Translations under genes and position numbers: made by a program | Shown: positions 33,401 to 44,915 of the stretch, one piece after another | How positions within the stretch are numbered: the stretch's first letter is position 1 | Layout: every line of letters begins with the position of its first letter | Notes under the pieces: generated by a model | Database searches by the model: none | What the model saw: only the letters and a program-made list of their open reading frames with translations | Told to the model about the DNA's origin: nothing | From: Quercus robur | Taxonomy: Eukaryota > Streptophyta > Magnoliopsida > Fagales > Fagaceae | Direction of reading: 5' to 3' | Assembly (NCBI RefSeq): GCF_932294415.1 | Contig: NC_065538.1 | Location: forward strand, 53,108,343 to 53,172,342 | DNA length: 64,000 nt

Positions 33401-33675
33401 TTTCATAAAAAAATACCACATGGAGGTTTTGTAAAATATTCAAAAGCCTAGAGGGTTAAGTGTCACACAATTAACTAGTTAACACATAAAACAATACCAC
33501 ATGGGGTTAAGTGTTACACTCAAAACTCATGACGTTTGGTTTTCTTAGGGAAACCACCACGGGGGTTGAATATTTTCCCAAAAGAAAAGCTGTTCAGAAA
33601 GCCCTATTTGCTACTTGTCAGATCTGCACTCAGTGACTGAAGAGGAAGGAAAAAAAGAAAAAAAAATCAAGGGGG
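30419..33675. other. Long AT-rich region without recognisable genes
   Basis: Includes a short open frame fused to psbC copy 2, a (TAG)n-like run at 32412-32428 and a local G-rich stretch at 32090-32115. No domain, splice-bounded exon or transposon terminus could be supported. Confidence 0.55.
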
Positions 33676-33700
33676 GGGGGGAGGGGGAGGGTTTTGGGGA
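33676..33700 (+). repeat. G-rich homopolymer tract
   Basis: A run of ten G followed by further G-rich sequence. A similar pure run of about 13 G lies at 34706-34718. Both have G-quadruplex potential on the plus strand. Confidence 0.7.
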
Positions 33701-34025
33701 AGGAGTTACTCTTTGGCCATTAGGACTTGGAAGTGGTAATTCTCAAACAATTTGAGATATTGAAATGACATCCAAATGCAACAGTAATCTACAAAATATA
33801 CATGTTAGTAACAACAATGGAAAACAACAATATGCACATTGTAGTTTTTGTCTAAAACAAAGTAGTTTAAAACATTTCTAAAGTCCATTTAAACTTAATT
33901 AGCCTTCATAAATAACATAGGAAAGTGAGGGTGACTTGTGATACCATAACAACAACAAATCTGTTAGTTGTAGGCTCTGGTCCAATGTAAGGTTTTAGGT
34001 TTTCTATACTAAAATTTTTGTACAA

Positions 34026-34154
34026 CACAATCTCTCCCAACTTCAGCTTGTACAAAATGGTAGTCTTGCCCGCTGCATGAAGACCCACCATTAGAATACG
34101 CATCTCCTTGGCAAAAGGCCAACTGAAAAGCTTGGTGAAAGAAAACCCAATCAT
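34026..34154 (-). pseudogene. ARF1-type small GTPase, first-exon fragment
   Basis: From ATG at 34154 the frame reads [20 protein letters not shown], then [19 protein letters not shown]. This is the N-terminus of ADP-ribosylation factor, which recruits coat proteins to Golgi membranes. The P-loop GLDAAGKTT has become GLHAAGKTT, one Lys in the KKEMRI region is missing, and the N-terminal glycine used for myristoylation is displaced (MIG). After GEIV the sequence no longer resembles ARF, and no further exons were found nearby. It is probably a gene fragment. Confidence 0.75.
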
Positions 34155-35107
34155 TTATCTCAAGCTAAATTCCCAAAATCACAAGTCAAAGACCAAATCA
34201 ACCTAACAAGAAAACACTCATACATACATGCATATCACTTATTTCCTAATAGTACACATAATATTCAAAACCATGAATATTGGAATCGGACCAGAAGGTG
34301 GAGATACTATAATTATCTCATTATAATGATTTTGCAGTAACCTACAACACGACTTTTATAAACCTTGTTGTATATTTCACAAGACCTATGGGATTATCTA
34401 TCTTATACTTGACCAAACATGACATCATTAAGTTAACCTTGTGTATCTTAAAAAGATTGGTTTTCTTTAAGCATAACAGTACTAACTAAAACTAAGAAAC
34501 CTATCCCAAGTTAGCCTAGGAATTCACAATCTACGTACCACAAAATGAAATTACAAAAGCTCCAAAAGAATCAGCTCTTTGTGTCCATGAATTGTAATCA
34601 ATCACTAGCAAATGAACTATTCTTCAGCAAAATAGCAAAATTTGACTCAATCCACTGCACAATAGCACCACAAGGCTTATAAGAGGGGAAAAAGACGGGG
34701 ATCGGGGGGGGGGGGGGGTGCCTCAGTTTGCATACATGCAATTCCAAAACTAAATTTCATTGGAGGGAAAATTTATTATCATTAATTCCACTGGCCAAGG
34801 GGTGTATAACCACAAAAAATGCCAGATTTTAGAGCACCAATATTTAGCGTTAACTTTAAATCAAATTTTTTTTTTGAAAAAACTATCCAGGAAAATAGGT
34901 TCCAACTTCCAAGCAACAACATGAGTATACAATGAAATCGCAACAAAAGATAGAATAGTTAAAGGTGCAAACAATCATGCATACATAAGTGAAATAGAAA
35001 AATTATCTTTAGAAACTATAAAATTTACTTGAAATGAATACACATCGCTTAAAAGATTGACATGTGAATATGAAACTTGTCCTTGATGTTGAGAAACTAA
35101 AAAACCA
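34155..35107. other. Non-coding region between ARF and PPR fragments
   Basis: AT-rich with one poly-G run (34706-34718) and one poly-T run (about 34866-34874). No gene recognised. Confidence 0.5.
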
Positions 35108-36826
35108 TCACACAAGCTTCTGGACCAATTCTTGAATGTTCTTATCTACTTGATTAGATGACAGCAAGTCAACCAACATGCTTGCAACTGTTGCATTTGC
35201 TGAAAAACCCTTGTCAACCATTACTTCAAGATATTTCATTGCCTTTGATGTCTCATTGTGTTGCAGTAAGCCTTGGATTATTGTGTTATATGTGTGATCA
35301 TTAGGTGAACAACCACTCCATCAATTTTCTCAAATATCTCACTTGCTTCTTCTATCAGTCCCTTTTTGCAAAGCCCTTGAAGCATTATGGTGTAACTTCG
35401 AACATTGGGTTGCAATCCTTTCGCAGGTAGACTATAAAAGAGTTCTCTTGCAACTATAAGAATCCCAACATTACACAAACTGTCAATTAAAATGTAGTAA
35501 ATCACAATATTGTTGCCCAACGTTTTATCTTCCATCTCATGAAACACTTTTATTTCCTCAACAACTTGTCCATTCTTACACAGGCCGTCCAACAAGACAG
35601 CATAAGTTTAGGGATCTAGAGGTTGGCCACAAGCTTGCATTTTATGGAATAACTCTAGAGCAACCTTGTGTCCCTCCACTCAACAAAACCCACCTATAAG
35701 AGTGTTGTAAGTCACAACATTAGGAGTTACTCCCTTGTTGGACACTTCATTAAAGAGATTCATTGCCTCATCAATTTTTTATTTTATTTTTACAAAACCT
35801 ATTAATCAATGTGTTATAGCTAACAACATCAGGTGAACAACCTCTCTCAACCATCACGTTCAATGCTTCGATGGCATCATCCAATTTATTTTGCAAATAG
35901 TATCCATCAATTAAAGAATTATAAGAGACTACGCCAGGCTCAATACCTCATTGAATCATCATATCAAAAACTTTTTTCGCCTCTATCAACATCCCCTCTT
36001 TGCAAAGTGCATCCACCAATATGTTGAAGGTCCTCACACTTGGCACGATCTTCCTCTGTGCCATCTCGTTCAACAAAGTAGTAGCCTCTCTCTCCACCTG
36101 CCGAAATTGCATAAGCCTCAAATTAAGGAATTGTAAGTGACAAGGTCCAGCTGAATGCCTTTACTCATCATTTCAATCAAAAGGTTCAAGGCCTCAATTA
36201 CCAACCTATCCTTACATAAACTGTCAATGATTGTGTTATACACCGCTAATTTAAGCTCATAATCTCCTTCTTCCAATTTCCTAAGCAAGCCAATAGCCAT
36301 ATCAGTCTTACCAATCTTACACACAGCATTTAGTATTGTTCCACAAGTAAATGCATCAGGTTGATACCCTTTCTTCTCCATATCTTCTACCAACTTCACA
36401 GCTCCAGCAATGTTACCTTGAAGACAGAGACCCTTGACAAGGGTGTTTAGAGTAATAGAGTCTGTGTGATAACCAAGTTTCAAAATTGTTGCTAAGACAG
36501 AGAACCCAAAATCTACTCGGTTCAAATGGCAGAAGCAATTAATAAAAGTATTGAGAGTAGGAAGACTGGGAGCAATTCCTGATGAGCCCATTTGTTTAAG
36601 TAGAGTAATGACTAATGGGTAATGCTTCATTCTTGTAATGGCACCCAAAATGTGATTAAAGTCAACAATGGAAGGCAAAGGGCGCATGTGAAGCATTTTA
36701 TCAAACAAGTCTAAGGCATCATCAACATTCCTAAAGCTTCCACATTTACACTCATCTCTCATAGATTTCAACAACTAATTCTGATTCTGATTTGGGTTTT
36801 TTCTACTAGTAGTAAGAGTAGGATAA

Positions 36827-36857
<31 letters not shown>

Positions 36858-36924
36858 AAGAAGAAGAAGAAAGAGCATGAAATGGAAATGGAAGGATTGG
36901 ATTGGAAGCACGAAGCATACCCAT
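35108..36924 (-). pseudogene. P-class PPR protein pseudogene (restorer-of-fertility-like)
   Basis: The start is ATG 36924-36922, giving an N-terminus with MGMLRAS and a poly-Ser run encoded by a TTC microsatellite, plausible as an organelle-targeting region. A stop (36777-36775) precedes a 218-codon open stretch (36774-36118) of consecutive 35-residue pentatricopeptide repeats, with units such as GIAPSLPTLNTFINCFCHLN and GYQPDAFTCGTILNAVCKIG. Further PPR repeats continue in broken frames (for example 35595-35278, LDGLCKNGQ and LQPNVRSYTIMLQGLCKKG) to a C-terminus ending ELVQKLV and TGA at 35110-35108. Such proteins bind organellar RNA. Stops and frameshifts indicate a pseudogene. Confidence 0.85.
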
Positions 36925-37765
36925 TTCCCTTCCGTGAAGATTATTCGGGTTCCAGCTAACAATTTAGGTTGAGTTTTGGTGCAATCAGAGGTGGAAGCGA
37001 TGAGTTTGAAAATTGTGAGAGAGAGAGTGTGAGAGAGAGATAGAGAGTAGGCAGTACTAGTGTTAGTGTACCACGGCAAAATTGGCTGAATAGCACCGTT
37101 GTAGAAAAACATGCTAAATCCGTGTGCTACTTTCCCAAATTTTTCTAAAAACATGCTATTTGGCAAATTTTGCCAGAGTCCCCAGAGAGGGAGAATGGCT
37201 TCTTTTCTCTCTCTTTTTTTTTTTTTCTTTGAGTTTCTAATTTTAAAACAGTTTAAGAATTTTTGAAATAATATAATCAAATTAAGCATCTAAAATCTTC
37301 TCAATAAATATATATCTAGAAGAGAAATACTATGATCAGCAGTGTGAGTTTAAATTAAAATCAATAACAACATATCTTAAGATTAGGTGTGAAAATGTTG
37401 TGGATATAACAATCAATAATTTATATAATTATTTCTTTAGAAGTTATATAAAATTATTTAGAATGGAATAAAATAAAAGTCATTTCCCTAAAATATAAGT
37501 ATTTAGGAAAATTTTTAATACACCTTATACCAACATCCACTTGGCCTCAACCTAAAGCTGGAGAAGATACCGCATCAATCATTAAATAGTATCAAAATCT
37601 AATTGATGATAGACATATGTGCAAATAACCATATCATCATTCTATCATTACTCTCATTTATCGAAATTTGATATGATTGATATGATATTATTTAATAGTA
37701 TTTACTTTTTCCTAAAGTTGAGCACTTTTAATCACAGTGCATTCAAACAAACTCAATCAGCTTTA
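36925..37765. other. Upstream region of the PPR pseudogene
   Basis: Contains a (GA)n stretch at about 37016-37046, which would be a pyrimidine-rich leader on the minus strand, and a T-run at about 37208-37224. The rest is AT-rich and non-coding. Confidence 0.5.
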
Positions 37766-38957
37766 AACTATTTAGGCGAAAACACCATTTTGGTCCTTAC
37801 ATTTTAGGATTATGGTCAATTTGGTTCATGTTATTTTTAATTTACAATTAATTTGGTCCCTACCGTTAACTTACTAACAAAAATGTTTATGTGACAAACG
37901 GTGTGCATTGTTGGCACACTTGAAGTCTATGTGGCAATTAAAATAATATCAAAATATATATATATAGTCATTAAATGTGCCATATCAGCATTTAAATTGA
38001 AATAAATGACAATCTTAATTTAAAGGAGAAAGAAAATCTACCCAAAAAACCCCCCCCCCCCATTAACCCAGAAAAATTAAACACACAAGAAACTTGAACC
38101 CAAGAGAAGAACACGATCCTAGAAAAATAAACATAGAAGAGTAAGAACCCAGAAGAAGAACACGAACACATAAAAAAACTCAACTCAATTCCAGATCTGA
38201 AGAAACTCAACAACTTAGCAACTAGTCTAGACCTCGATGGCCAATGATTCTCTTGCCATTGCATGCCACCACCACCACTGGCGAGGGCTTCTCTTCTTTT
38301 TTTCCCCTCTCACTTACTCTCTCCTCAACTTGGTTCGATCTCTTTGAACTAAACCAAATCTCAGAGCGTTTAGAGAGTGCAAAAGTTTCTATTTTTGAAT
38401 ATTCGCCCTGATTTGCTAAGTGAGTCTAGCGGATTGTAAGTGAATTCTACCAATTTCCTAATAGAAAAATACATCTACAACACAGTTTGACTGTAACAGG
38501 TTAAGAATCCAAGAAAAATTAAATGAAACTTGCCATTCACAAACCTTAACGTATTAAGAGGCTTCTATTTTTTTTTTCTTCTTCTTGATATTCATTGGAT
38601 TTGCTGGGTATTTGATCAATTGATCTGATTGAAAAGCTTGTGATGTTTTGATATTTAGTCCTTAAGAATTTTATTTTATTTTTTGAATTAATTGAATTTA
38701 AATTCTGATATGGCACACTTTAATGTCAATAAAAAAAATTAAAATTTTATTCTAGTTGCCACATAGGCTTCAAATGTGTCAACAATGCACACCATTTGTC
38801 ATGTAAGCATTTTCCGTTAGTGAGTTAACGGTAAGGACCAAATTAACTATAAGTTAAAAATAATAGGGACTAAATTGACTGTTATCAAAATGTAATGACC
38901 AAATTGAATGTGACTCCAAAATGTAAGGACTAAAATGGAGTTTTCGCCATCTATTTA
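37766..38957. mobile_element. Second non-autonomous Mutator-like element (37775-38948) with 9-bp flanks
   Basis: Termini GGCGAAAACACCATTTTGGTCC (37775) and its counterpart ending GGAGTTTTCGCC (38948) head inverted repeats of over 200 bp. These share blocks such as CCGTTAACTTACTAACA, TGTGCATTGTTG and GTGCCATATCAGCATTTAAATT. The flanking 9-mers are AACTATTTA (37766-37774) and ATCTATTTA (38949-38957), one mismatch. The interior has no transposase and no convincing gene; a 90-codon minus-strand frame is low-complexity and hydrophobic. The terminal sequence is related to that of the Pack-MULE at 8027. Confidence 0.8.
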
Positions 38958-39799
38958 TTTGTTTCAAAGTTCTAATAATTTCTAACAAATTTTCTTTAAA
39001 TCAATCATTGTACAACAAAACTTCCCCAACAAATTGATAATATTTTAGGGGCAAAATTACGCATAATTCCTTACATTTATTAGGATTCTATACCTTAGGT
39101 TCTTGAATTAAATTCATCTATGTAATTGCATTGGCCAATACAATACAAAATGTGTTATCTTCTTTCAAGAATAAATAAATTAAAATGCGTAATTTATCAG
39201 TCAATGCAACCCCGTGAGTGAATTTAACATAATAGAATTTTTATCTTTTCTATTTTTTTCTTGTCTAAATAGAAATTTGATAATAATTATAGTTATTTAT
39301 AGATATTTATTATTACTATATTTGTCTATGAAATTCGAAAATCCTTTATTCTACTATTTATAGAAAATAGAGAGTTTCTCTAAAAGTTATTTTTCATGAA
39401 TAGACTATGAAATTATACATAACTTAAAACAGAAACACTGTTCTAGAGATAACTGTTGTATACAGACTTACTGACTCAAAAATAAAATAATAAAATATTA
39501 TTATTAATGGGATAAGTGGGCCTAGTCCACACATGCCTAAAACCCAACCCAATATCTAGCCCAAAATTCATATTCTCTATCATTTCTAATGTGGGACTCA
39601 AGGATTTTCGCCATTTTTTTTTTTTTTTTGAAGAAAAAAAAATGCTTACATGGCAATTTAGTCCCTATTATTTTCAAGTGGTCACATTTGGTCCAAGTGG
39701 TCACCGGTTCCCTGACTGGGGTTTTCTTGATCCAAGCCTTCATGATCTCCCCTTTATCATCACCATCACATGCCACAACAACTAAAAAGGCCAAGTCTA
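38958..39799. other. AT-rich intergenic stretch
   Basis: No gene; a T-run followed by an A-run at about 39615-39641 creates two overlapping open frames with no protein character. Confidence 0.5.
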
Positions 39800-40203
39800 T
39801 AAGAGCATCTCCAACAGAATCTCTAAATTTTTGTACTATTTGGAAAATGAACAGTAATATTTATCTTTTAGCTACTCATTTTTTCAAATACACTTCCAAC
39901 AGATTCTCTATCCCATTCTCTATCTCATTTAAATATTATTTCTTCATTCATTATTTATTCTTTTTTTAACAACTACACATCTTCCAACATTTTTTTATTT
40001 AACACCTAATTATTATAATAGGAAAAAAGCATTTGAAGAGTGAACAGTAGCTCATCAGACTTGATGAGCTACTGTTCATGAGCCAAAAAAAAAAAAAAAA
40101 AAAAAATCTAGGAATAGAGAGTCCATTGGAGATCTTTTTTTGGGTTTCACTCTCTATTATAGAGAGAATTTTGGGTTTACATAGGCCATTGGAGATGCTC
40201 TAA
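39800..40203. mobile_element. Tourist/PIF-Harbinger-like MITE (39803-40200) with TAA duplication
   Basis: The termini GAGCATCTCCAACAG (39803) and CCATTGGAGATGCTC (ending 40200) form an inverted repeat, flanked by TAA at 39800-39802 and 40201-40203. The 3-bp TNA-type duplication and 398-bp length fit PIF/Harbinger MITEs. An internal hairpin (GAACAGTAGCTCATCA against TGATGAGCTACTGTTC, about 40042-40080) adds secondary structure. Confidence 0.8.
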
Positions 40204-41128
40204 ATAGGCTTGATACTCGACAATCTTCATTTCTCCAGTCCTTCTTGCTGACACTTCTAGATTTTCATGTACATATATCATTCCTTTCTTCAACTAGATC
40301 CTACAAATCCTACAAGCCCTGAGAAATGAAAAACATCTTTATATGCATGCAAAAGGAAGAAAAAAAAAATTATAGCTCGTTTTTCAACTTTAATATTCTT
40401 CCTCACATAATTTTGCACTCCTTGCAACTTCCACTAAGATTCTTACTAAACACTCGCAACTACATTTTTTATTTGCAATATATGGATAAGTAACTTGGTT
40501 GTGTTGTAAAGCTCTCTCACACTTGCAAACGGGATTAAGTTTTTAGCTGAAATATAATTTCTTCACCAATGTTAGATCCATACAACCTCCATCCTCATTC
40601 ATTTTTACGATAAATAGAAACTTTGTTCTTCTCTTTTAGATCAAATTTAATATAAACAAACTTATCACTGCAGAATCGTTCAACCCCTCACAGAAGCTCT
40701 AGAGTTAGAAAATTTTATTCCAAGCTCTAGAGTTAGAAAATTTTCTAACTTTACCTTCTCCATGTCAATTTGTTCACTGCCAGCCACTCTACAGGCTCAT
40801 ACTAATCTATTCCCTATTATGGATAGCATCCTAACAAAGTTGTTTGCGTTTTTTCTCATATATGAATTTTTTTACAAGATAGTCTTGAAGATTCCAACTC
40901 TATTCATTGGGCATGTGCATCTTCTTCTACACTCGATCTTCGACTTTCCTTATGATAGTGAATTCTTAACCACCTTAACCACCTTGGTTGAGTATACCTC
41001 CTTTTCCGACTTTCTATTATCTTAGGATGTGTTAACCGTACCATGCCTTTGATCAATAGCTTTTATTGGTTTCCTTTTCATAGTTTTTGGAAAATGCTTA
41101 AGTCACAAATTTTTTTTTCCAAACAATT
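40204..41128. other. AT-rich intergenic stretch with a short direct duplication
   Basis: AAGCTCTAGAGTTAGAAAATTTT occurs twice around 40696-40745. An 87-codon open frame at 40762-41025 shows no motif I recognise, and I do not call it a gene. Confidence 0.45.
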
Positions 41129-41331
41129 GGCCTCCATTTGGATACCAATGAAAAATGAAAATTATTTCACTATTTAGCTTATTTTTGCTACTATTCATGG
41201 GCCCATTGCACTTTATGATAATATTCATGGGCTCCACTATATTATTTTAGCTAACTTTTACTTTTATCTACGGTACTTTCAATAATAAATTTTTAGTTTC
41301 AGCAAAATAAACGGTATCCAAACAGACCCTT
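41129..41331. mobile_element. Short MITE with TTTGGATACC termini
   Basis: Left end CTCCATTTGGATACC and right end GGTATCCAAACAGACCC are imperfect inverted repeats about 200 bp apart, with non-coding AT-rich sequence between. The type resembles hAT-like MITEs, but no clear target duplication was found. Confidence 0.5.
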
Positions 41332-41744
41332 GATGTGATCAGTGGTTATTAATAATTACAAAGTGAAGAATAAGCCTAGATTTACCCATTGAAAAGTATT
41401 TCTCAAGGCTTCAATGAGAGTGCCCTAAAGAATAGTAGTATCACTTATTATGTTAATGATCATATAGTCTAAATCGATGATTCCCCATAAAAAGGTAAGG
41501 TCATCCATGTTGAAGGTTTATTCCCCATTATGGTATTCAAATTACTAATTTATCATCATTCCAGGATTATGATGCTTAGAAGTTTGAAAAATAACTCCAT
41601 AAAGTTTTTAAAATTCTATTCATCAATTTTGAAACTAAGTATAAAACATTTAAACAATAATTTCAATATCTATTTAATTATTGACAATATGATAATCTTC
41701 ACCCAAGTGATTTTAAAATGATAAATTTTAGAAATTAAATGGTA

Positions 41745-41937
41745 AAATTATTATAAGAACTTCATTGATACTCCCATTGTGTTATGTTTTCTTTTTCTTT
41801 TGATTGATTAGGCCGAAAGAGTAATGTTATATAAACTACAATTTTTTTTTTCTAGAAACAAATTTTCACATGATTTAAGCCTATATAACAATGAATGTAT
41901 GGTAAGTGTATGATAAAAAATAAAAGGGTAAAATACT
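41745..41937 (+). repeat. Partial unit of a 243-bp direct repeat, left of element C
   Basis: Similar to 53290-53470, sharing TTCTTTTGATTGATTAGGCCG, TATAAACTACAATTTTTTT and TATATAACAATGAATGTATGG. Element C inserted within this repeated sequence. Confidence 0.7.
41933..41937. repeat. Left target-site duplication of element C
   Basis: ATACT, repeated exactly at 53228-53232. Confidence 0.9.
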
Positions 41938-42735
41938 TGTGAGGACAAAATTTGGATTGGACCCAATATAGGATTAGGTTTAGCCCAATAAGCCCAAACA
42001 ATGAATTTGTAGAGCATGGATAAAAGAACTAGTTTTATTTTGTAAGAAAGACAAAAACAGTTGTTTTTTTAAGAGAATCAAATACTAGTGAAATAAGAAA
42101 ATTTTCCCTCGGCACAGTCTGAGGAGCTATATTATAATATCCAGTTGATGATCAAAGTTACAAGAGTTCAAAGGATTACTACAAAGATTTCTTAATTTTT
42201 TGATCTCCCTCCTTTGGGACACTTCTCTATGCTATATACTATAATTTTGGTATCATCCCTACCATACACGTGTAGGTTAATTTCTAGGAACTCCTTCTTG
42301 TCTCATCCAACACCTCCCAGAACCTTCAACTAGCAGCTGTAAGGCTGCTTAACCACTGTTTAGATATCACCTCCACATTAATGCGGCCAGAGAGTTAGTT
42401 AAGATGCATTTAATATGGAGATAGCAGCTTCTGAAGATATTTGTTGCCTCCCTTTACTCATCTCTTATCCAATATCTGACTTCTAATCGTGATGCAACCT
42501 TGAAGGATGTCCAGGATGATAAGACACTCTTACTAACATCGGATCTCTGTTTCTGAGGTGACTTTTCTCCTCGGACATATTTTGGACTATCACATACAAT
42601 CCTTATTTCTTCTTCTTATACCATTCCCATTATAACCTTATTTGACCATCCTCGGATTGGTTAATATCCTTGGATTAGGCCATAGGCCAAATTCATACAG
42701 TTTTAATAGTACCTTTTAGATAACTGGCCCCCACA
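41938..42735 (-). mobile_element. Element C 3' LTR (798 bp)
   Basis: On the plus strand it begins TGTGAGGACAAAATTTGG and ends AACTGGCCCCCACA. It is the same length as the LTR at 52430-53227. On the minus strand the LTR opens TGTGGGGGCC, as in element D. Confidence 0.95.
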
Positions 42736-43232
42736 ATAGCCCTTCAAAATCTTGCTTTTCGACTCCTTGGGAGGAAAGGAGGATTTTGATATCCTCAGCC
42801 CATCCCGTTTATGGTTATACCCTGTCTACCCGAACTCCCAAATACCTTTTTACCTACTCAAGGCACGCTCCTGACGCTTCGGCGTCCAGAGCGTGCCATC
42901 ATTAAATTTTGGTGGCACCCTTGTCCTCCACGTTCAACGGCAAGATGTAAATCCAACGGTGGAGGATTTTCCTAGGTTTACGAGCGGAAATTTTCCCACT
43001 TGTAACTTCTGTGTCACTATAAATAGCTTTTCAAATCAATTCCCTTTCTTACTTTCAACAATCACACAGTCCTAGAGCTCATACACTGAACTTGTCACTC
43101 TTTCTCACTTCCCTGTGCGTCTACAAATACTAAAAATTTGTCCGAGGACCTTCTTTTCAAACTTGTAAGTTTCCTTGAACCCTCATAATTTTCGTTTCAA
43201 ACTTGTTAATTTCTCTTTAAAACTTCTTAGAA
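42736..43232 (+). promoter_or_regulatory. Promoter and leader of the element C antisense ORF
   Basis: TATAAATAG at 43018-43026 is followed by TTTTCAAATCAATTCCC and a run including CTAGAGCTCATACACTGAAC. The same order is found on the minus strand of element D (TATAAAGG at 63956-63949, then TTTTCAAATCAATTC and CTAGAGCTCATACACTGAAC). Conservation between copies supports a dedicated plus-strand promoter about 210 bp upstream of the ATG. Confidence 0.6.
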
Positions 43233-44878
43233 AATGGGTAAGTTCAAGCGTTTAGTTGGGTCTGATGAGGGTATAGAAAGGTTTAAGGCTAAGTACAGGA
43301 TCCCACCAACAGTGGGCATGAGATACGCTGCCCAGGGGGAATGAGTAGATGCTAGGAAAACAGGAGAGGTGGACATCCCAATGATCACCTTCATAGAGGG
43401 AGGGATGACTATTCCCATGGGTAACATCACTAGGAACTATCTTAGGTTCTTTAGACTATCTCCCACACAATGCGCCCCAAATATATTTAGGGTATTGGGG
43501 AGTATAGAAGTCCTAAACGAGAGAATGAACTTAAATTTGACCCATCATGATGTGAACTGGGTATATAATCTATACCATTTGACAGGGCAGGGATATTACC
43601 TTAAGTCAAGGTATCCCAAAGTAAGGTTAATCCAATACCTCCCTACATCAAACAAAGGACTAAAGGAGGATTTTTTAATTTTTTTTGGGGAATGGCATGA
43701 TGGCCTACCCTGTCCAACTGAGGAGGGAGCACCAGGTGGGGGTATAGTCATAAATTTATGCACCTTGGCTTATATTTTCCCTTTGTTTCATATTATCTCT
43801 ACTTCTAACAAAATTTCCTTCCACTTTAATGATTTTACAAACAAACATTCTACCAAACCTCGGCTCAGCTTAGTCAACAGAGCGAGCCTAGATAGAATTT
43901 TACGGTCTGAGGTGTTCGTAAACGAAGCCGACGGTCAATTACGAGCAGCGCACATAATCCTTGGGTACACGCCCATTTCTTTCGCGTTTCAAGCCCCCAA
44001 GTGTGTGATAAAAGCCAACGATCCTCGGCTCCACTATATTAGTGTAGCCTACGACGGATTTGTCGTTCCTGAGGGTATTCCAATTCTTGAAGGTACACCC
44101 CTTACTCAACCACTCTTTGTGGGAATCCCTTCAGCAGGAGAATCATCATCCCAACCCGTTTCTAAGGAAGAGGAGGAAGAAAAAGAGAAAGAAGAAGAAG
44201 AAAATCCAGAGGGGATTGTAACTTTATCAGACTCCTCTGACGAATTTGAAGTATTCAATCAACCTCCATCTCTCGAGAATACATTGGCTGACATTGACTT
44301 CTAGCAACAAGCAGACGTCATCACTTCGAACGAGATGGGTATCCAAAGGAAATTCCAAAGAAGTTTGATGGAATTAATAGAATCTCAGCCCGAAAAAGGT
44401 GCACGGAGGAAATCCACACAACCCAAACTTCCTCCTCCTCCTCCTTCCAAATCTCCTCTTCCTCCTCCTCAGCCGTCTTTGCCATCCAGGCCTGAACCTA
44501 ATGATCCAAAAAGAAAAAGAGAGTAGAAGGGTAAGGATGTAGCAGAGTTAGGGAGGTCTCGCCCCGTACATGAAGACGAGATCCAATGAGATGCAAAGTA
44601 GCAAAATACTAGCCAGACATCACAGAGAGGCATGGAGAGGGGAGATAATCAGCCACTGGAGCCTCAGGCTTAGCTTCCAGTTCCCATGCTCAATGGTGAA
44701 CCCTTGATGGATGATGCATCTCTCAAGGATTTCAATGGGGGTACTGGATGCCATGTGGCCTTAGCTTTGGAGGAGGCTTTGTTACTCTCTACTAATCTGG
44801 CCGAGCTGCGGTCTATCAGGAAGAATGAGGTTTTCTTTAACCTCAAAAGGTATCTGGGCATGGTATGATGCTATACCT

Positions 44879-44915
<37 letters not shown>

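Noticed and set aside
36768..37289. 173-codon minus-strand frame with a long Leu run
   Set aside because: The Leu run is the TTC microsatellite in another phase; the PPR N-terminus uses the Ser phase from the ATG at 36924.
37992..38264. 90-codon minus-strand frame in the second MULE
   Set aside because: Hydrophobic low-complexity translation of sequence that includes a poly-C run; no captured gene could be identified.
40762..41025. 87-codon open frame
   Set aside because: No recognisable domain, AT-rich context, no splice or promoter support.
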